A stretch of DNA of 10,768 nt from the NCBI GenBank assembly GCA_021604605.1, contig BQJH01000084.1, positions 1 to 10,768 of the forward strand. Reading direction: 5' to 3'. Positions 1-6,881 of the stretch are shown piece after piece. Under the pieces are notes generated by a model that was not told where the DNA came from, searched no databases, and worked only from the letters and a program-made list of their open reading frames with translations. This DNA comes from Hyphococcus sp. (GTDB lineage Bacteria > Pseudomonadota > Alphaproteobacteria > Caulobacterales > Parvularculaceae). Numbering within the stretch: the first letter of the stretch is position 1; the number at the start of each line of letters is the position of its first letter. A program made the position numbers and the translations under genes.

Positions 1-806
1 CGGGCCTTGCCTTTAAAGTTTCTGCCGCGCCATTCCATATGTGGACGCCGGATGTCTATGAAGGCGCGCCGACCCCTGTGACGGCGTTTTTTGCCGCAGC
101 GCCAAAGCTGGCCGGCATGGCGTTGTTTGCACGGGCTATGGTGAGTTCATTTCCGGGTGTGATTGACGACTGGCAGCCTGTGATCGCTCTCATTGCCGCC
201 GCGTCCATGGGCATCGGTGCGTTCTCGGCCATTGCGCAAACCAATATCAAAAGGCTGATGGCGTATTCGTCCATTGGTCATATGGGCTATGCGCTGATGG
301 GCCTTGCGGCGGGTACGGCGCAAGGGATCAGTTCCATCCTGATTTATATGTCGATCTATATTGCCATGACCATTGGCGCCTTTGCCTGCATCTTGATGAT
401 GCGGCGACGTGGCGGGATGACGGAACAGATTTCTGATCTTTCAGGCCTTACCAAAACCAATATGCCGCTGGCGTTAATTTTGACGGTCTTGTTGTTCTCG
501 CTTGCGGGCGTGCCGCCTTTGGCTGGCTTCTTCGGCAAGTGGTATGTCTTTCTTGCGGCCGTTCAAGCTGACTTGATATGGCTCGCGATTGTGGGTGTTC
601 TCGCCAGCGCTGTGTCTGCTTTTTATTATCTGCGTGTCGTCTGGTTCATGTGGTTTGATGAACCAGCGCCTGCCTTTGAACGCGATACAGGGCCAGTATT
701 GCGCTTTGCGGCATGGGGGTCAGCTATTTTAGTGTTCCCGCTGCTGACGGTCTTTATCGGCCCCTTGCGTGAAACGGCTGAGCGCGCTGCTGCGTCACTT
801 TTTTAA
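1..806 (+). CDS. nuoN: NADH-quinone oxidoreductase subunit N (3' part)
   Basis: Partial gene: the frame is open from base 3, upstream of the first ATG at 39, so the 5' end lies outside the window and 267 C-terminal residues are visible. NuoN is an antiporter-like membrane subunit of respiratory complex I that takes part in proton pumping in the inner membrane. Seen directly: the family stretch FKVSAAPFHMWTPDVYEG at the start, then AQTNIKRLMAYSSIGHMGY with the conserved membrane lysine, and LAGVPPLAGFFGKWYVF. Several hydrophobic helices follow up to a terminal one near the C-terminus. The upstream nuo genes are presumably just outside the window. birA follows after 3 nt, which suggests co-transcription. 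The identification is secure. Confidence 0.97.
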   Translation, partial: GLAFKVSAAPFHMWTPDVYEGAPTPVTAFFAAAPKLAGMALFARAMVSSFPGVIDDWQPVIALIAAASMGIGAFSAIAQTNIKRLMAYSSIGHMGYALMGLAAGTAQGISSILIYMSIYIAMTIGAFACILMMRRRGGMTEQISDLSGLTKTNMPLALILTVLLFSLAGVPPLAGFFGKWYVFLAAVQADLIWLAIVGVLASAVSAFYYLRVVWFMWFDEPAPAFERDTGPVLRFAAWGSAILVFPLLTVFIGPLRETAERAAASLF

Positions 807-809
807 GAC

Positions 810-1556
810 GTGGTGCGATTTCCCTCCGGCGCGACGGTCGATATTTTTGAAACGCTGGACTCTACAAGTCTGGAAGCGCGACGACGCTTGAAAGCCGGCC
901 TTCAGCCGAAACAATGGATTATCGCGAAACACCAAACGGCGGGTTACGGTCGGCGTAATCGGTCATGGGAGCAGGCGACTGGTGACTTTGCTGGCACCTT
1001 GGTCTTTTCACCGGAAGCGCCGGGTGAGCGGCTGGGTCAGCTGTCTTTTGTGATAGCTCTTGGGGTAGCTTCCGCCCTCGATGAAGTCATCAAGGCGCCG
1101 GAAAAGCTCACTTTAAAGTGGCCGAATGACATTTTGATCGAAGGAGGCAAAGCGGCTGGGCTTTTACTGGAGCGGATCGATCAGACTGGCGGGCCCGTCG
1201 TCGCGATTGGTGTTGGCGTTAACATCGTCTCGGCCCCTCAAGGGTTGCTTTATCCAACAGCCAGGTTGGTTGATTTTGCCGCCACAGCGCCATCGCCTGA
1301 GGCCCTTGCAGAGCGGATCGATCACCATTTCTGGGTTTACTATGATGTCTGGCTGAAGAACGGCTTTGATCGTATTCGTATCTTCTGGCTTGAGCGGGCG
1401 GCGGGCATAGGCGGGGCTCTGACGGTCCGGCTGCCTAATGAAGAGCTTTCCGGTACGTTTGAGGGGATTGATGAAACAGGCGCACTCATGTTGCAGATCG
1501 GCTCAGAAAAGCGGATCATCAGTGCTGGCGATGTATTTTTTGAAAAGAAGAACTAA
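810..1556 (+). CDS. birA: Biotin--[acetyl-CoA-carboxylase] ligase
   Basis: A 248-residue biotin protein ligase. It makes biotinyl-AMP and attaches biotin to the carrier-protein lysine of acetyl-CoA carboxylase and related enzymes in the cytoplasm. Seen: DSTS near residue 17, the adenylate-binding loop GYGRRNRSW (45-53, a variant of GRGRxGRxW), KWPNDI (103-108), GKAAGLLLE (113-121) with the conserved Lys114, and GVGVNI (134-139), followed by a small C-terminal beta domain. There is no N-terminal helix-turn-helix, so this is a monofunctional class I enzyme rather than the E. coli type that also represses transcription. The start is GTG at 810 with another GTG at 813. No convincing Shine-Dalgarno is present, and the start lies 3 nt after the nuoN stop, so translation is probably coupled. 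Confidence 0.95.
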   Translation: MVRFPSGATVDIFETLDSTSLEARRRLKAGLQPKQWIIAKHQTAGYGRRNRSWEQATGDFAGTLVFSPEAPGERLGQLSFVIALGVASALDEVIKAPEKLTLKWPNDILIEGGKAAGLLLERIDQTGGPVVAIGVGVNIVSAPQGLLYPTARLVDFAATAPSPEALAERIDHHFWVYYDVWLKNGFDRIRIFWLERAAGIGGALTVRLPNEELSGTFEGIDETGALMLQIGSEKRIISAGDVFFEKKN

Positions 1557-1565
1557 GGCGCACTT

Positions 1566-2348
1566 ATGCTGTTAGCGATTGATGTTGGTAATACGAACTC
1601 TGTGATCGCGTTATTTGACGGGAAAGAGACAGCGGCTGTCTGGCGAACGTCTACATCATCAACGCGCACAGCCGATGAGTATGCGGTTTGGCTTTCGCAA
1701 CTCATGGCGATGGAAAACTACAAGCTGAGCGACGTCACCGATTGCGTCATCTCCAATGTGGTGCCGCAGTCTTTGTTTCATTTCCGCAATCTCTCACGGC
1801 GGTACTTAAATTGTGAACCGTTTGTTGTCGCCTCAGATAATATTCCGGGCGTCGCCGTACGCATCCCGAAGCCGTCGGAAGCGGGCGCCGACAGGCTGGT
1901 GAATGCGGTGGGTGCTTATGTTGAACATGGCGGGCCGTTGATTGTTGTTGATAGCGGCACAGCGACGAACTTTGATATTGTCGGCGCGGACGGCGCCTTT
2001 GAGGGCGGGGTGATTGCGCCGGGCATCAACCTTTCCATGCAGGCTTTACATGAAGCGGCAGCACGTCTGCCGCGCGTGGCGATTGAAAGGCCAAAGAAAA
2101 TTATTGGAACAGATACGGTCGGCGCCATGCAGACGGGTGTTTTCTGGGGCTATATCAGTTTGATCGAAGGGCTGATTGAAAAAATAAAATCAGAATACTC
2201 AAAGCCTATTAAAGTTGTCGCCACAGGCGGCATTGCTTCTCTCTTTGCCGGGGCGACAGAGGCGGTCGATATATTTGACGCCGATTTGACAATCCGCGGT
2301 CTGTTAGAAATTCACCGGCGTGTGAAAGCGCAGAAAGAAACTCCTTAA
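1566..2348 (+). CDS. coaX: Type III pantothenate kinase
   Basis: A 260-residue type III pantothenate kinase, which phosphorylates pantothenate in the first step of coenzyme A synthesis. Type III enzymes belong to the ASKHA fold, typically need a monovalent cation and are not feedback-inhibited by CoA. Seen: the phosphate-1 loop DVGNTN (6-11), GADR (107-110) with the likely catalytic Asp109, the phosphate-2 loop DSGTATNFD (129-137), EGGVIAPGI and the C-terminal adenosine motif ATGGIA. Length is normal for the family. ATG at 1566 follows the birA stop by 9 nt, with a weak AAGGCG just upstream. The position between birA and rnj is a conserved alphaproteobacterial arrangement and puts two cofactor genes side by side. 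Confidence 0.96.
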   Translation: MLLAIDVGNTNSVIALFDGKETAAVWRTSTSSTRTADEYAVWLSQLMAMENYKLSDVTDCVISNVVPQSLFHFRNLSRRYLNCEPFVVASDNIPGVAVRIPKPSEAGADRLVNAVGAYVEHGGPLIVVDSGTATNFDIVGADGAFEGGVIAPGINLSMQALHEAAARLPRVAIERPKKIIGTDTVGAMQTGVFWGYISLIEGLIEKIKSEYSKPIKVVATGGIASLFAGATEAVDIFDADLTIRGLLEIHRRVKAQKETP

Positions 2349-4016
2349 ATGGCGAAAAAAGAACTGGTCTTTCTCCCCCTTGGCGGCTCGGGTGAGATCG
2401 GCATGAACATGAATTTGTACGGGGTGGGTACGCCTGCAAATCGTCAATGGCTGATGATTGATTGCGGGGTCATGTTCGGCAACCTTTCAACACCCGGTGT
2501 TGATCTGATTTGCCCGGACCCATCCTATATTCTGGAAGAAAAAGAAGCGCTGCATGGGTTGTTACTGACCCATGGGCATGAGGATCACATTGGTGCGGTG
2601 GCGCTTTTGGCGCCAATGCTGGGCTGTCCGGTTTATGCGACGCCATTTACGGCGGCTCTCGTCAGCCGCAAGCTCGCGGAACAAGGTGCGGGGAATGTTG
2701 AACTAAACATTATCGGTATGAATGAGCGGTTTGAGCTTGGCCCGTTTGATATTGAATATGTAACGCTCACTCACTCCATTCCTGAGCCAAGCGGCGTGAT
2801 TCTGCGCACCGAGCTTGGAACCGTTCTCCATACTGGCGATTGGAAGCTGGACGCGACACCAACGCTTGGCCCCGTCGCTGACTCCAAGACCATTACAAAA
2901 CTTGGTGATGATGGGCTGCTCGCCATGGTCTGCGATTCTACGAATGTTTTATCTTCCGGTGAGTCCGGCTCAGAGGGTGATGTTCGCAAATCCCTGACCA
3001 AGCTGATTGCGAAACAGGAAGGCCGTGTCGCTGTTACGACATTTGCGTCCAACCTATCGCGCGTTGTCTCGATCTGTGAGGCCGCCGCCGCAGCGGACCG
3101 CAGTGTGTGCTTACTCGGCCGTTCGATGTTGCGTATTGTTGAGGCGGCAAGAGAGACAGGGTTACTGCCCGAGCACCTTTCTTTTGTTGAACCGAAAGAT
3201 GCAGGCCATCTGCCTCGCCGCCACGTGCTCTATCTTTGTACTGGCAGCCAGGGTGAACCCCGTGCAGCGTTGGCGCGGATCGCCCGTGACGATCATCGTG
3301 ATTTAGTTTTAAGCGAGGGTGACACGGTGATCTTTTCATCGAAAATCATTCCCGGCAATGAGCGTGAGATTTACAATCTGCAAAATGAGCTGGTTGATCG
3401 CGGGGTCAAAATTATCACCGAGAAGGATGAATTCATTCATGTTTCCGGCCACCCTTGTCGTGATGAGTTAAAGGCGATGTATGGGTGGGCGCGCCCGACA
3501 ATATCTATTCCGGTTCACGGCGAGGCGCGTCACCTCGAGGAGCATGCAGAGTTTGCTTACGAGCTTGGCGTTGATGAAGCGCTGGCGCCGCGCAATGGCG
3601 ATCTCATCCGATTGGCGCCAGATGGGCCTGAAGTTATTGAGGAAGTTCCGGCGGGCCGGATTTATCTTGATGGCGATGTCCTGATGCCTGAAGGCGCCGC
3701 GCCCATGAAAGAACGCCGGAAGCTCTCACTGGCGGGCGTTATTTGCGTGTCGGTTGTATTTGATAAGAAACATAACCTCATCAGTGATGTCGCTGTTTCG
3801 GGGCAGGGGATGGTGGTTGATGATCAGTTTAATGCGCAGGGGTTTCATGATATTAGTGATGAAATTGAAACGGCGCTGTTGGATATGCCAGTGAAGAAAC
3901 GCAAAGATGATGAAGCTGTTGAACTGGCTGTGAAGCGCGCCGTGCGTATTTTTCTTGATGACGTGTGGGGCAAGCGCCCTGTTATCCAAACGCAAATTCA
4001 TCGGTTAGGCTCATGA
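2349..4016 (+). CDS. rnj: Ribonuclease J
   Basis: A 555-residue metallo-beta-lactamase/beta-CASP ribonuclease, the same length class as Bacillus RNase J1. RNase J combines 5'-to-3' exonuclease and endonuclease activity in mRNA decay and rRNA maturation. Seen: the zinc motif HGHEDH (75-80), His142 in LTHSIPEPSG, Asp164 in HTGDWKLD, the beta-CASP stretches CTGSQGEPRA (297-306) and SGHP (366-369), and His390 in PVHGEARH, followed by a C-terminal domain from about residue 455. All metal ligands are present, so an active enzyme is expected. The ATG begins on the base after the coaX stop (TAAATG), and the DUF1467 gene overlaps the 3' end by 4 nt, so the whole block should be one transcript. Confidence 0.97.
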   Translation: MAKKELVFLPLGGSGEIGMNMNLYGVGTPANRQWLMIDCGVMFGNLSTPGVDLICPDPSYILEEKEALHGLLLTHGHEDHIGAVALLAPMLGCPVYATPFTAALVSRKLAEQGAGNVELNIIGMNERFELGPFDIEYVTLTHSIPEPSGVILRTELGTVLHTGDWKLDATPTLGPVADSKTITKLGDDGLLAMVCDSTNVLSSGESGSEGDVRKSLTKLIAKQEGRVAVTTFASNLSRVVSICEAAAAADRSVCLLGRSMLRIVEAARETGLLPEHLSFVEPKDAGHLPRRHVLYLCTGSQGEPRAALARIARDDHRDLVLSEGDTVIFSSKIIPGNEREIYNLQNELVDRGVKIITEKDEFIHVSGHPCRDELKAMYGWARPTISIPVHGEARHLEEHAEFAYELGVDEALAPRNGDLIRLAPDGPEVIEEVPAGRIYLDGDVLMPEGAAPMKERRKLSLAGVICVSVVFDKKHNLISDVAVSGQGMVVDDQFNAQGFHDISDEIETALLDMPVKKRKDDEAVELAVKRAVRIFLDDVWGKRPVIQTQIHRLGS

Positions 4017-4258
4017 ACCCGGCAGGCGCTATCGTTATTTTCCTGATCTGGTGGTGGGTCGTCTTTCTGGCCGTCCTACCCAAAGGCGTCGAAGGGCGTT
4101 GGGAAGGCGAAGATGACGGCGTCAAAGGCGCAGACCCCGGCGCGCCGGTAAAGCCGGAGTTGAAATCCAAGGCATGGCTGACAACAAAAATTACGGTTGT
4201 TCTCTGGGCGATCACACAGGCGATTATCCTCAGCGGGATTTTCAATTTCCGCGAATAA
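4013..4258 (+). CDS. DUF1467 family small membrane protein
   Basis: An 81-residue inner-membrane protein of the DUF1467 family, function unknown. Seen: an N-terminal helix GAIVIFLIWWWVVFLAVLPKG, a conserved short loop with GADPGAPVKPELKSKA, and a second helix covering about residues 54-75. This is the usual two-helix layout of the family. The start at 4013 forms ATGA with the rnj stop, typical of translational coupling. A longer in-frame start at 3965 would run deep into rnj and is unlikely. The family is common in alphaproteobacteria in exactly this place after rnj. In many relatives proS follows, but here mgtE does. Confidence 0.9.
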   Translation: MNPAGAIVIFLIWWWVVFLAVLPKGVEGRWEGEDDGVKGADPGAPVKPELKSKAWLTTKITVVLWAITQAIILSGIFNFRE

Positions 4259-4346
4259 TTCTACTCGAAATTAGCTCCGCCGCTTGCATTGAATGGGGGG
4301 CTGGCTTAACCCTCAGCCCATCATCATTTAGGAAGAAACGCTGAAA

Positions 4347-4354
4347 AGAAGGGG
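4347..4354 (+). promoter_or_regulatory. Ribosome binding site of mgtE
   Basis: AGAAGGGG lies 6 nt before the ATG at 4361. It fixes the mgtE start and is the strongest Shine-Dalgarno in the left half of the window, in contrast to the weak sites of the coupled genes before it. Confidence 0.65.
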
Positions 4355-4360
4355 TGTTTT

Positions 4361-5833
4361 ATGACCGAAAATACGCCTTCTGACCTTATAGAGAAACCGG
4401 CTGACGATCCTGATGCGGATCAGCTCGGCGTTGATGCTGAAGACGCACAATTTGCCGATGACCAGACGCTCACGCCGGAATTTGTCCGGTCTATTTCCAA
4501 GGTCATTGATGAGCGAGACGAGCTAGGGTTTGAGTTTCTAACCAAAGACCTTCACCCGGCCGATATTGCTGACTTAATCGGTCTCTTGCGCGAAGAAGAG
4601 CGCGCCGCCCTTATCGAAATGCAAAGCGGCGCTATTGCGCCGGACGTGCTGGCAGAGTTGGACGACGATCTGCGCGAAAGCGTTGTCGAGGCCATGGGGC
4701 CAGAGCAGGTCGCCGAAGCGGTTGCTGAACTCGATACCGATGACGCCGCCTTCGTTCTGGAAGATCTCAACGAAGAAAAACGCGCCGAGATTCTGGCGGA
4801 AGTCCCCCTTGAAGATCGGCTCGCTCTGCGGGCCGCTCTTGATTACGAGGAGGACACAGCCGGCCGCGTCATGCAGCGGGAGTTTTTTGCAGCGCCCGGT
4901 TATTGGACTGTCGGTCAGATCATTGATCGTCTTCGCTCGACAGAAGACTTGCCAGACCGTTTCTTTGAAGTTTTTGTGGTTGACCCGTCTTTCACGCCGA
5001 TCGGGGAAGTACCTTTATCGACATTGTTGAAATGCCCCCGCGATACAAAGATCGAAGATATCATGTCGGGTCAGATGATGCGCCAGATCCCGGTGACGAT
5101 GGATCAGGAAGAAGTCGCTTACCTCTTCGAGCAATATAATCTGATTTCGGCGCCGGTGGTTGATGGCGATCACCGTCTGGTCGGCATGATCACCGTTGAC
5201 GACGTTGTTGAGATGGTGCGCGAGGAATCACAGGAAGACATGCTCGCACTGGGTGGTGTTGAATCTGACACTGGCCTTTCCGACACAGTTTTTGAAACAG
5301 TGCGCTCACGTTTTTCCTGGTTGGCGGTTAATCTTGGTACGGCGATTTTGGCGTCATTGGTGATCGCGTTCTTTGACGCCGCCATCGAAAAGGTTGTCGC
5401 CCTAGCGATTTTGATGCCGATTGTCGCCAGCATGGGCGGAAATGCCGGCACACAAACCTTGACCGTTGCCGTGCGCTCTTTGGCGACAAAAGACTTAACC
5501 GCTTCTAACGCCATGCGGATCATCTATCGCGAAGCAACTGTGGGGTTGCTTAATGGTTTTATCTTTGCGGCGATTATGGGCGTGCTGGCCGGGGTCTGGT
5601 ATGGCGCGGCTGGTTGGGGCGGTCAGGAAGAAGCCGTGCAGCTTGGTGTGGTTGTCGCCATTGCGATGATCATCAACTTGCTGTGCGCGGGGATCGCGGG
5701 GATCGTTGTTCCTATCGGGTTGCAGCGAGCGGGTGCTGACCCTGCCGTTTCGTCCGCCGTATTTGTGACGACCGTGACAGATATTGTTGGCTTCTTCGTC
5801 TTCCTCGGGTTAGCGGGTGTTATCTTATTATAG
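4361..5833 (+). CDS. mgtE: Magnesium transporter MgtE
   Basis: A 490-residue MgtE-family Mg2+ channel/transporter of the inner membrane. Layout: an acidic N-terminal tail (1-38), a helical MgtE N domain (about 40-165), two CBS domains (about 170-225 and 234-290) and a five-helix pore domain (about 318-490). Seen: LHPADIADLI, the EEDTAGRVM start of the CBS region, the signature PIVASMGGNAGTQ (353-365) and TTVTDIVGFF, in which Asp474 is the likely counterpart of the pore Asp that binds Mg2+ in the Thermus protein. In this family the N and CBS domains close the channel when cytoplasmic Mg2+ is high. The leader after DUF1467 is only about 100 nt and shows no obvious Mg2+ riboswitch. The gene ends 4 nt from the convergent regulator gene. 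Confidence 0.96.
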   Translation: MTENTPSDLIEKPADDPDADQLGVDAEDAQFADDQTLTPEFVRSISKVIDERDELGFEFLTKDLHPADIADLIGLLREEERAALIEMQSGAIAPDVLAELDDDLRESVVEAMGPEQVAEAVAELDTDDAAFVLEDLNEEKRAEILAEVPLEDRLALRAALDYEEDTAGRVMQREFFAAPGYWTVGQIIDRLRSTEDLPDRFFEVFVVDPSFTPIGEVPLSTLLKCPRDTKIEDIMSGQMMRQIPVTMDQEEVAYLFEQYNLISAPVVDGDHRLVGMITVDDVVEMVREESQEDMLALGGVESDTGLSDTVFETVRSRFSWLAVNLGTAILASLVIAFFDAAIEKVVALAILMPIVASMGGNAGTQTLTVAVRSLATKDLTASNAMRIIYREATVGLLNGFIFAAIMGVLAGVWYGAAGWGGQEEAVQLGVVVAIAMIINLLCAGIAGIVVPIGLQRAGADPAVSSAVFVTTVTDIVGFFVFLGLAGVILL

Positions 5834-5837
5834 ATAG

Positions 5838-6314
5838 TTAAGCCGGCGCCGCTTCCTCAATCATTGGCAGATGATAGGTTCTTCGCGATTCATAAATGAT
5901 GGATGTTTCCAGTCTCTTGATCTCGGGACGGTTGGAGAACTTCGCCATCGCTAAATTTTTCAGATGGTTTGTGTCGCGAACAACAACATGAACAATGAGA
6001 TCGTAGCGCCCCGTGATGAGGGCGATGTCGATCACTTCGGGAATGTCTTCCACTTCGCTCATAAACTGATCAACGTCATGGCTCTCATGTGCAACTTCCA
6101 TCATCAAAATTGCTTTGAGGTCATAGCCCAGGAGTGCAGGATCAACATCTAAATGAACGCCGCGAAAAACGCCTTCACTATTTAAGCGTTTTAATCGCTC
6201 GTGACAGCTTGAAGGCGCCAGCCCGATGATCGCGGCAAGCTCTTTATTCGAAATCCGCGCATTCTTCTGCAATGCTTGTAATATTTCGAAATCAATTCGG
6301 TCAAGTTTGGTCAT
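5838..6314 (-). CDS. Lrp/AsnC family transcriptional regulator
   Basis: A 158-residue feast/famine regulator. It has an N-terminal winged helix-turn-helix (LDRIDFEILQALQKNARISN followed by KELAAIIGLAPSSCHERLKRL, about residues 4-44) and a C-terminal RAM ligand-binding domain (about 68-145) with TGRYDLIVHVVVRD at 101-114. Members bind DNA as dimers or octamers and usually respond to amino acids. Length is normal and nothing is broken. It converges on mgtE with only 4 nt between the stops and is divergent from the VOC/decarboxylase genes, an arrangement in which such regulators often control the neighbouring operon and themselves. Its ATG is at 6314, with only a weak GAGA-type ribosome binding site. 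The ligand cannot be told from sequence. A local amino-acid sensor is more likely than a global Lrp. Confidence 0.93.
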   Translation of the reverse strand: MTKLDRIDFEILQALQKNARISNKELAAIIGLAPSSCHERLKRLNSEGVFRGVHLDVDPALLGYDLKAILMMEVAHESHDVDQFMSEVEDIPEVIDIALITGRYDLIVHVVVRDTNHLKNLAMAKFSNRPEIKRLETSIIYESRRTYHLPMIEEAAPA

Positions 6315-6331
6315 CGGGTCTCGCGATAGAA

Positions 6332-6346
6332 TTCTATTTCGTAGAA
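6332..6346. promoter_or_regulatory. Candidate Lrp-type operator (15-bp palindrome)
   Basis: TTCTATTTCGTAGAA has perfect 5-bp arms around a 5-bp centre, the usual size and shape of Lrp/AsnC operators. It lies 18 bp before the regulator's start codon and just downstream of the regulator's predicted promoter, so autorepression is the simplest reading. TCGTAG recurs at 6359-6364, 20 bp from the copy at 6339-6344 and near two helical turns, which could support cooperative binding. Confidence 0.45.
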
Positions 6347-6362
6347 AATCTTATTACGTCGT

Positions 6363-6390
6363 AGTATATTCGAGTTAACTGTTAATACAA
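6363..6390 (-). promoter_or_regulatory. Candidate sigma-70 promoter of the Lrp/AsnC gene
   Basis: Read on the - strand, TTGTAT (6385-6390) is followed after 16 bp by TATACT (6363-6368). The -10 matches the consensus at 5 of 6 positions and the -35 at 3 of 6. Transcription would start near 6355, about 40 nt before the regulator's ATG and directly before the 15-bp palindrome. Confidence 0.4.
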
Positions 6391-6402
6391 CGAATAATAG
6401 GC

Positions 6403-6420
6403 GGATATGGTATTGTATCC
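6403..6420. repeat. Imperfect palindrome upstream of the VOC gene
   Basis: GGATATGGTATTGTATCC has arms that pair at 5 of 6 positions around a 6-bp centre, about 55 bp before the VOC start. It could be an operator for the + strand operon. It does not resemble the 15-bp site near the regulator, so a link to the Lrp protein is only a guess. Confidence 0.2.
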
Positions 6421-6473
6421 CCTAATCGATGCGGCGTTGCTCAAATTCATGCCGCCCGATCTACGAGGTCGCT

Positions 6474-6839
6474 ATGCATAGAAGTCGGCTTGGAGAGATT
6501 ACAATTGATTGCCTGACTGATGACTTGGAGGAGGCGGCGAATTTTTGGGCGCGTGTTCTTGGGTATCGGCCAAAGGCTCACGAAGATCATTTTCACCTCA
6601 TCGCTCCACCAGATGAAGTGCAAATCAACGTGCAGCAAGTAAAGCACGAACCGCGCGTCCACATCGATCTTGAAACAGACGACATTGAGGCTGAAGTCGC
6701 ACGCCTGACTGCCCTTGGAGCAGAGCGTGAGCGGAAAGGTCGTCGTTGGGTCGTGATGCGCACGCCAACGGGGCATGGCATTTGCGTCTGCCGCCCAGCC
6801 CGGTCTGATTTCGAAGAGAACGCCAATCAGTGGCCATAA
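6474..6839 (+). CDS. VOC-fold protein (glyoxalase-like domain)
   Basis: A 121-residue single-domain protein of the vicinal-oxygen-chelate fold, closest in pattern to the Glyoxalase_6-like group. Seen: ITIDCLTDDLEEAANFWARV (residues 9-28) at the start of the first beta-alpha-beta module, then HIDLETDDIEAEVARLTALG (63-82) and WVVMRTPTGHGICVCRP (92-108), the matching second module. His63 sits where many family members have a metal ligand, but the other ligands are not obvious. The start at 6474 is chosen because GAGG at 6465-6468 lies 5 nt before it. An in-frame ATG at 6429 lacks such a site and would add a non-family leader. It is followed after 42 nt by the decarboxylase, so the two are probably co-transcribed. 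Substrate unknown. Confidence 0.82.
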   Translation: MHRSRLGEITIDCLTDDLEEAANFWARVLGYRPKAHEDHFHLIAPPDEVQINVQQVKHEPRVHIDLETDDIEAEVARLTALGAERERKGRRWVVMRTPTGHGICVCRPARSDFEENANQWP

Positions 6840-6868
6840 GTGTCGCTGAGCTCTCACTTTAATCGCCA

Positions 6869-6874
6869 TGAGGA
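6869..6874 (+). promoter_or_regulatory. Ribosome binding site that decides the decarboxylase start
   Basis: TGAGGA lies 7 nt before the ATG at 6882. It supports that start over an in-frame GTG at 6840, which abuts the stop of the VOC gene and has no ribosome binding site. Confidence 0.7.
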
Positions 6875-6881
6875 ATTGAAC

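Noticed and set aside
3965..4012. An earlier ATG for the DUF1467 gene inside rnj
   Set aside because: It would overlap rnj by about 50 nt and add residues foreign to the family. The ATGA overlap at 4013 is the standard arrangement.
4298..4319. Hairpin GGGCTG/CAGCCC between DUF1467 and mgtE as a terminator
   Set aside because: The stem is 6 bp with a 10-nt loop, and no T run follows.
4259..4360. Mg2+ riboswitch before mgtE
   Set aside because: The gap is about 100 nt and shows no multi-helix pattern or terminator/antiterminator pair of the kind expected.
5821..5836. Hairpin TATCT/AGATA at the mgtE end as a terminator
   Set aside because: It is short, AT-only except for one pair, and overlaps the stop codon.
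6429..6473. An earlier ATG for the VOC gene
   Set aside because: No ribosome binding site precedes it, and the added residues do not fit the family, while 6474 has GAGG at 5 nt.
6840..6881. GTG start for the decarboxylase, giving 14 extra residues
   Set aside because: It abuts the previous stop without a ribosome binding site. TGAGGA before 6882 marks the better start.
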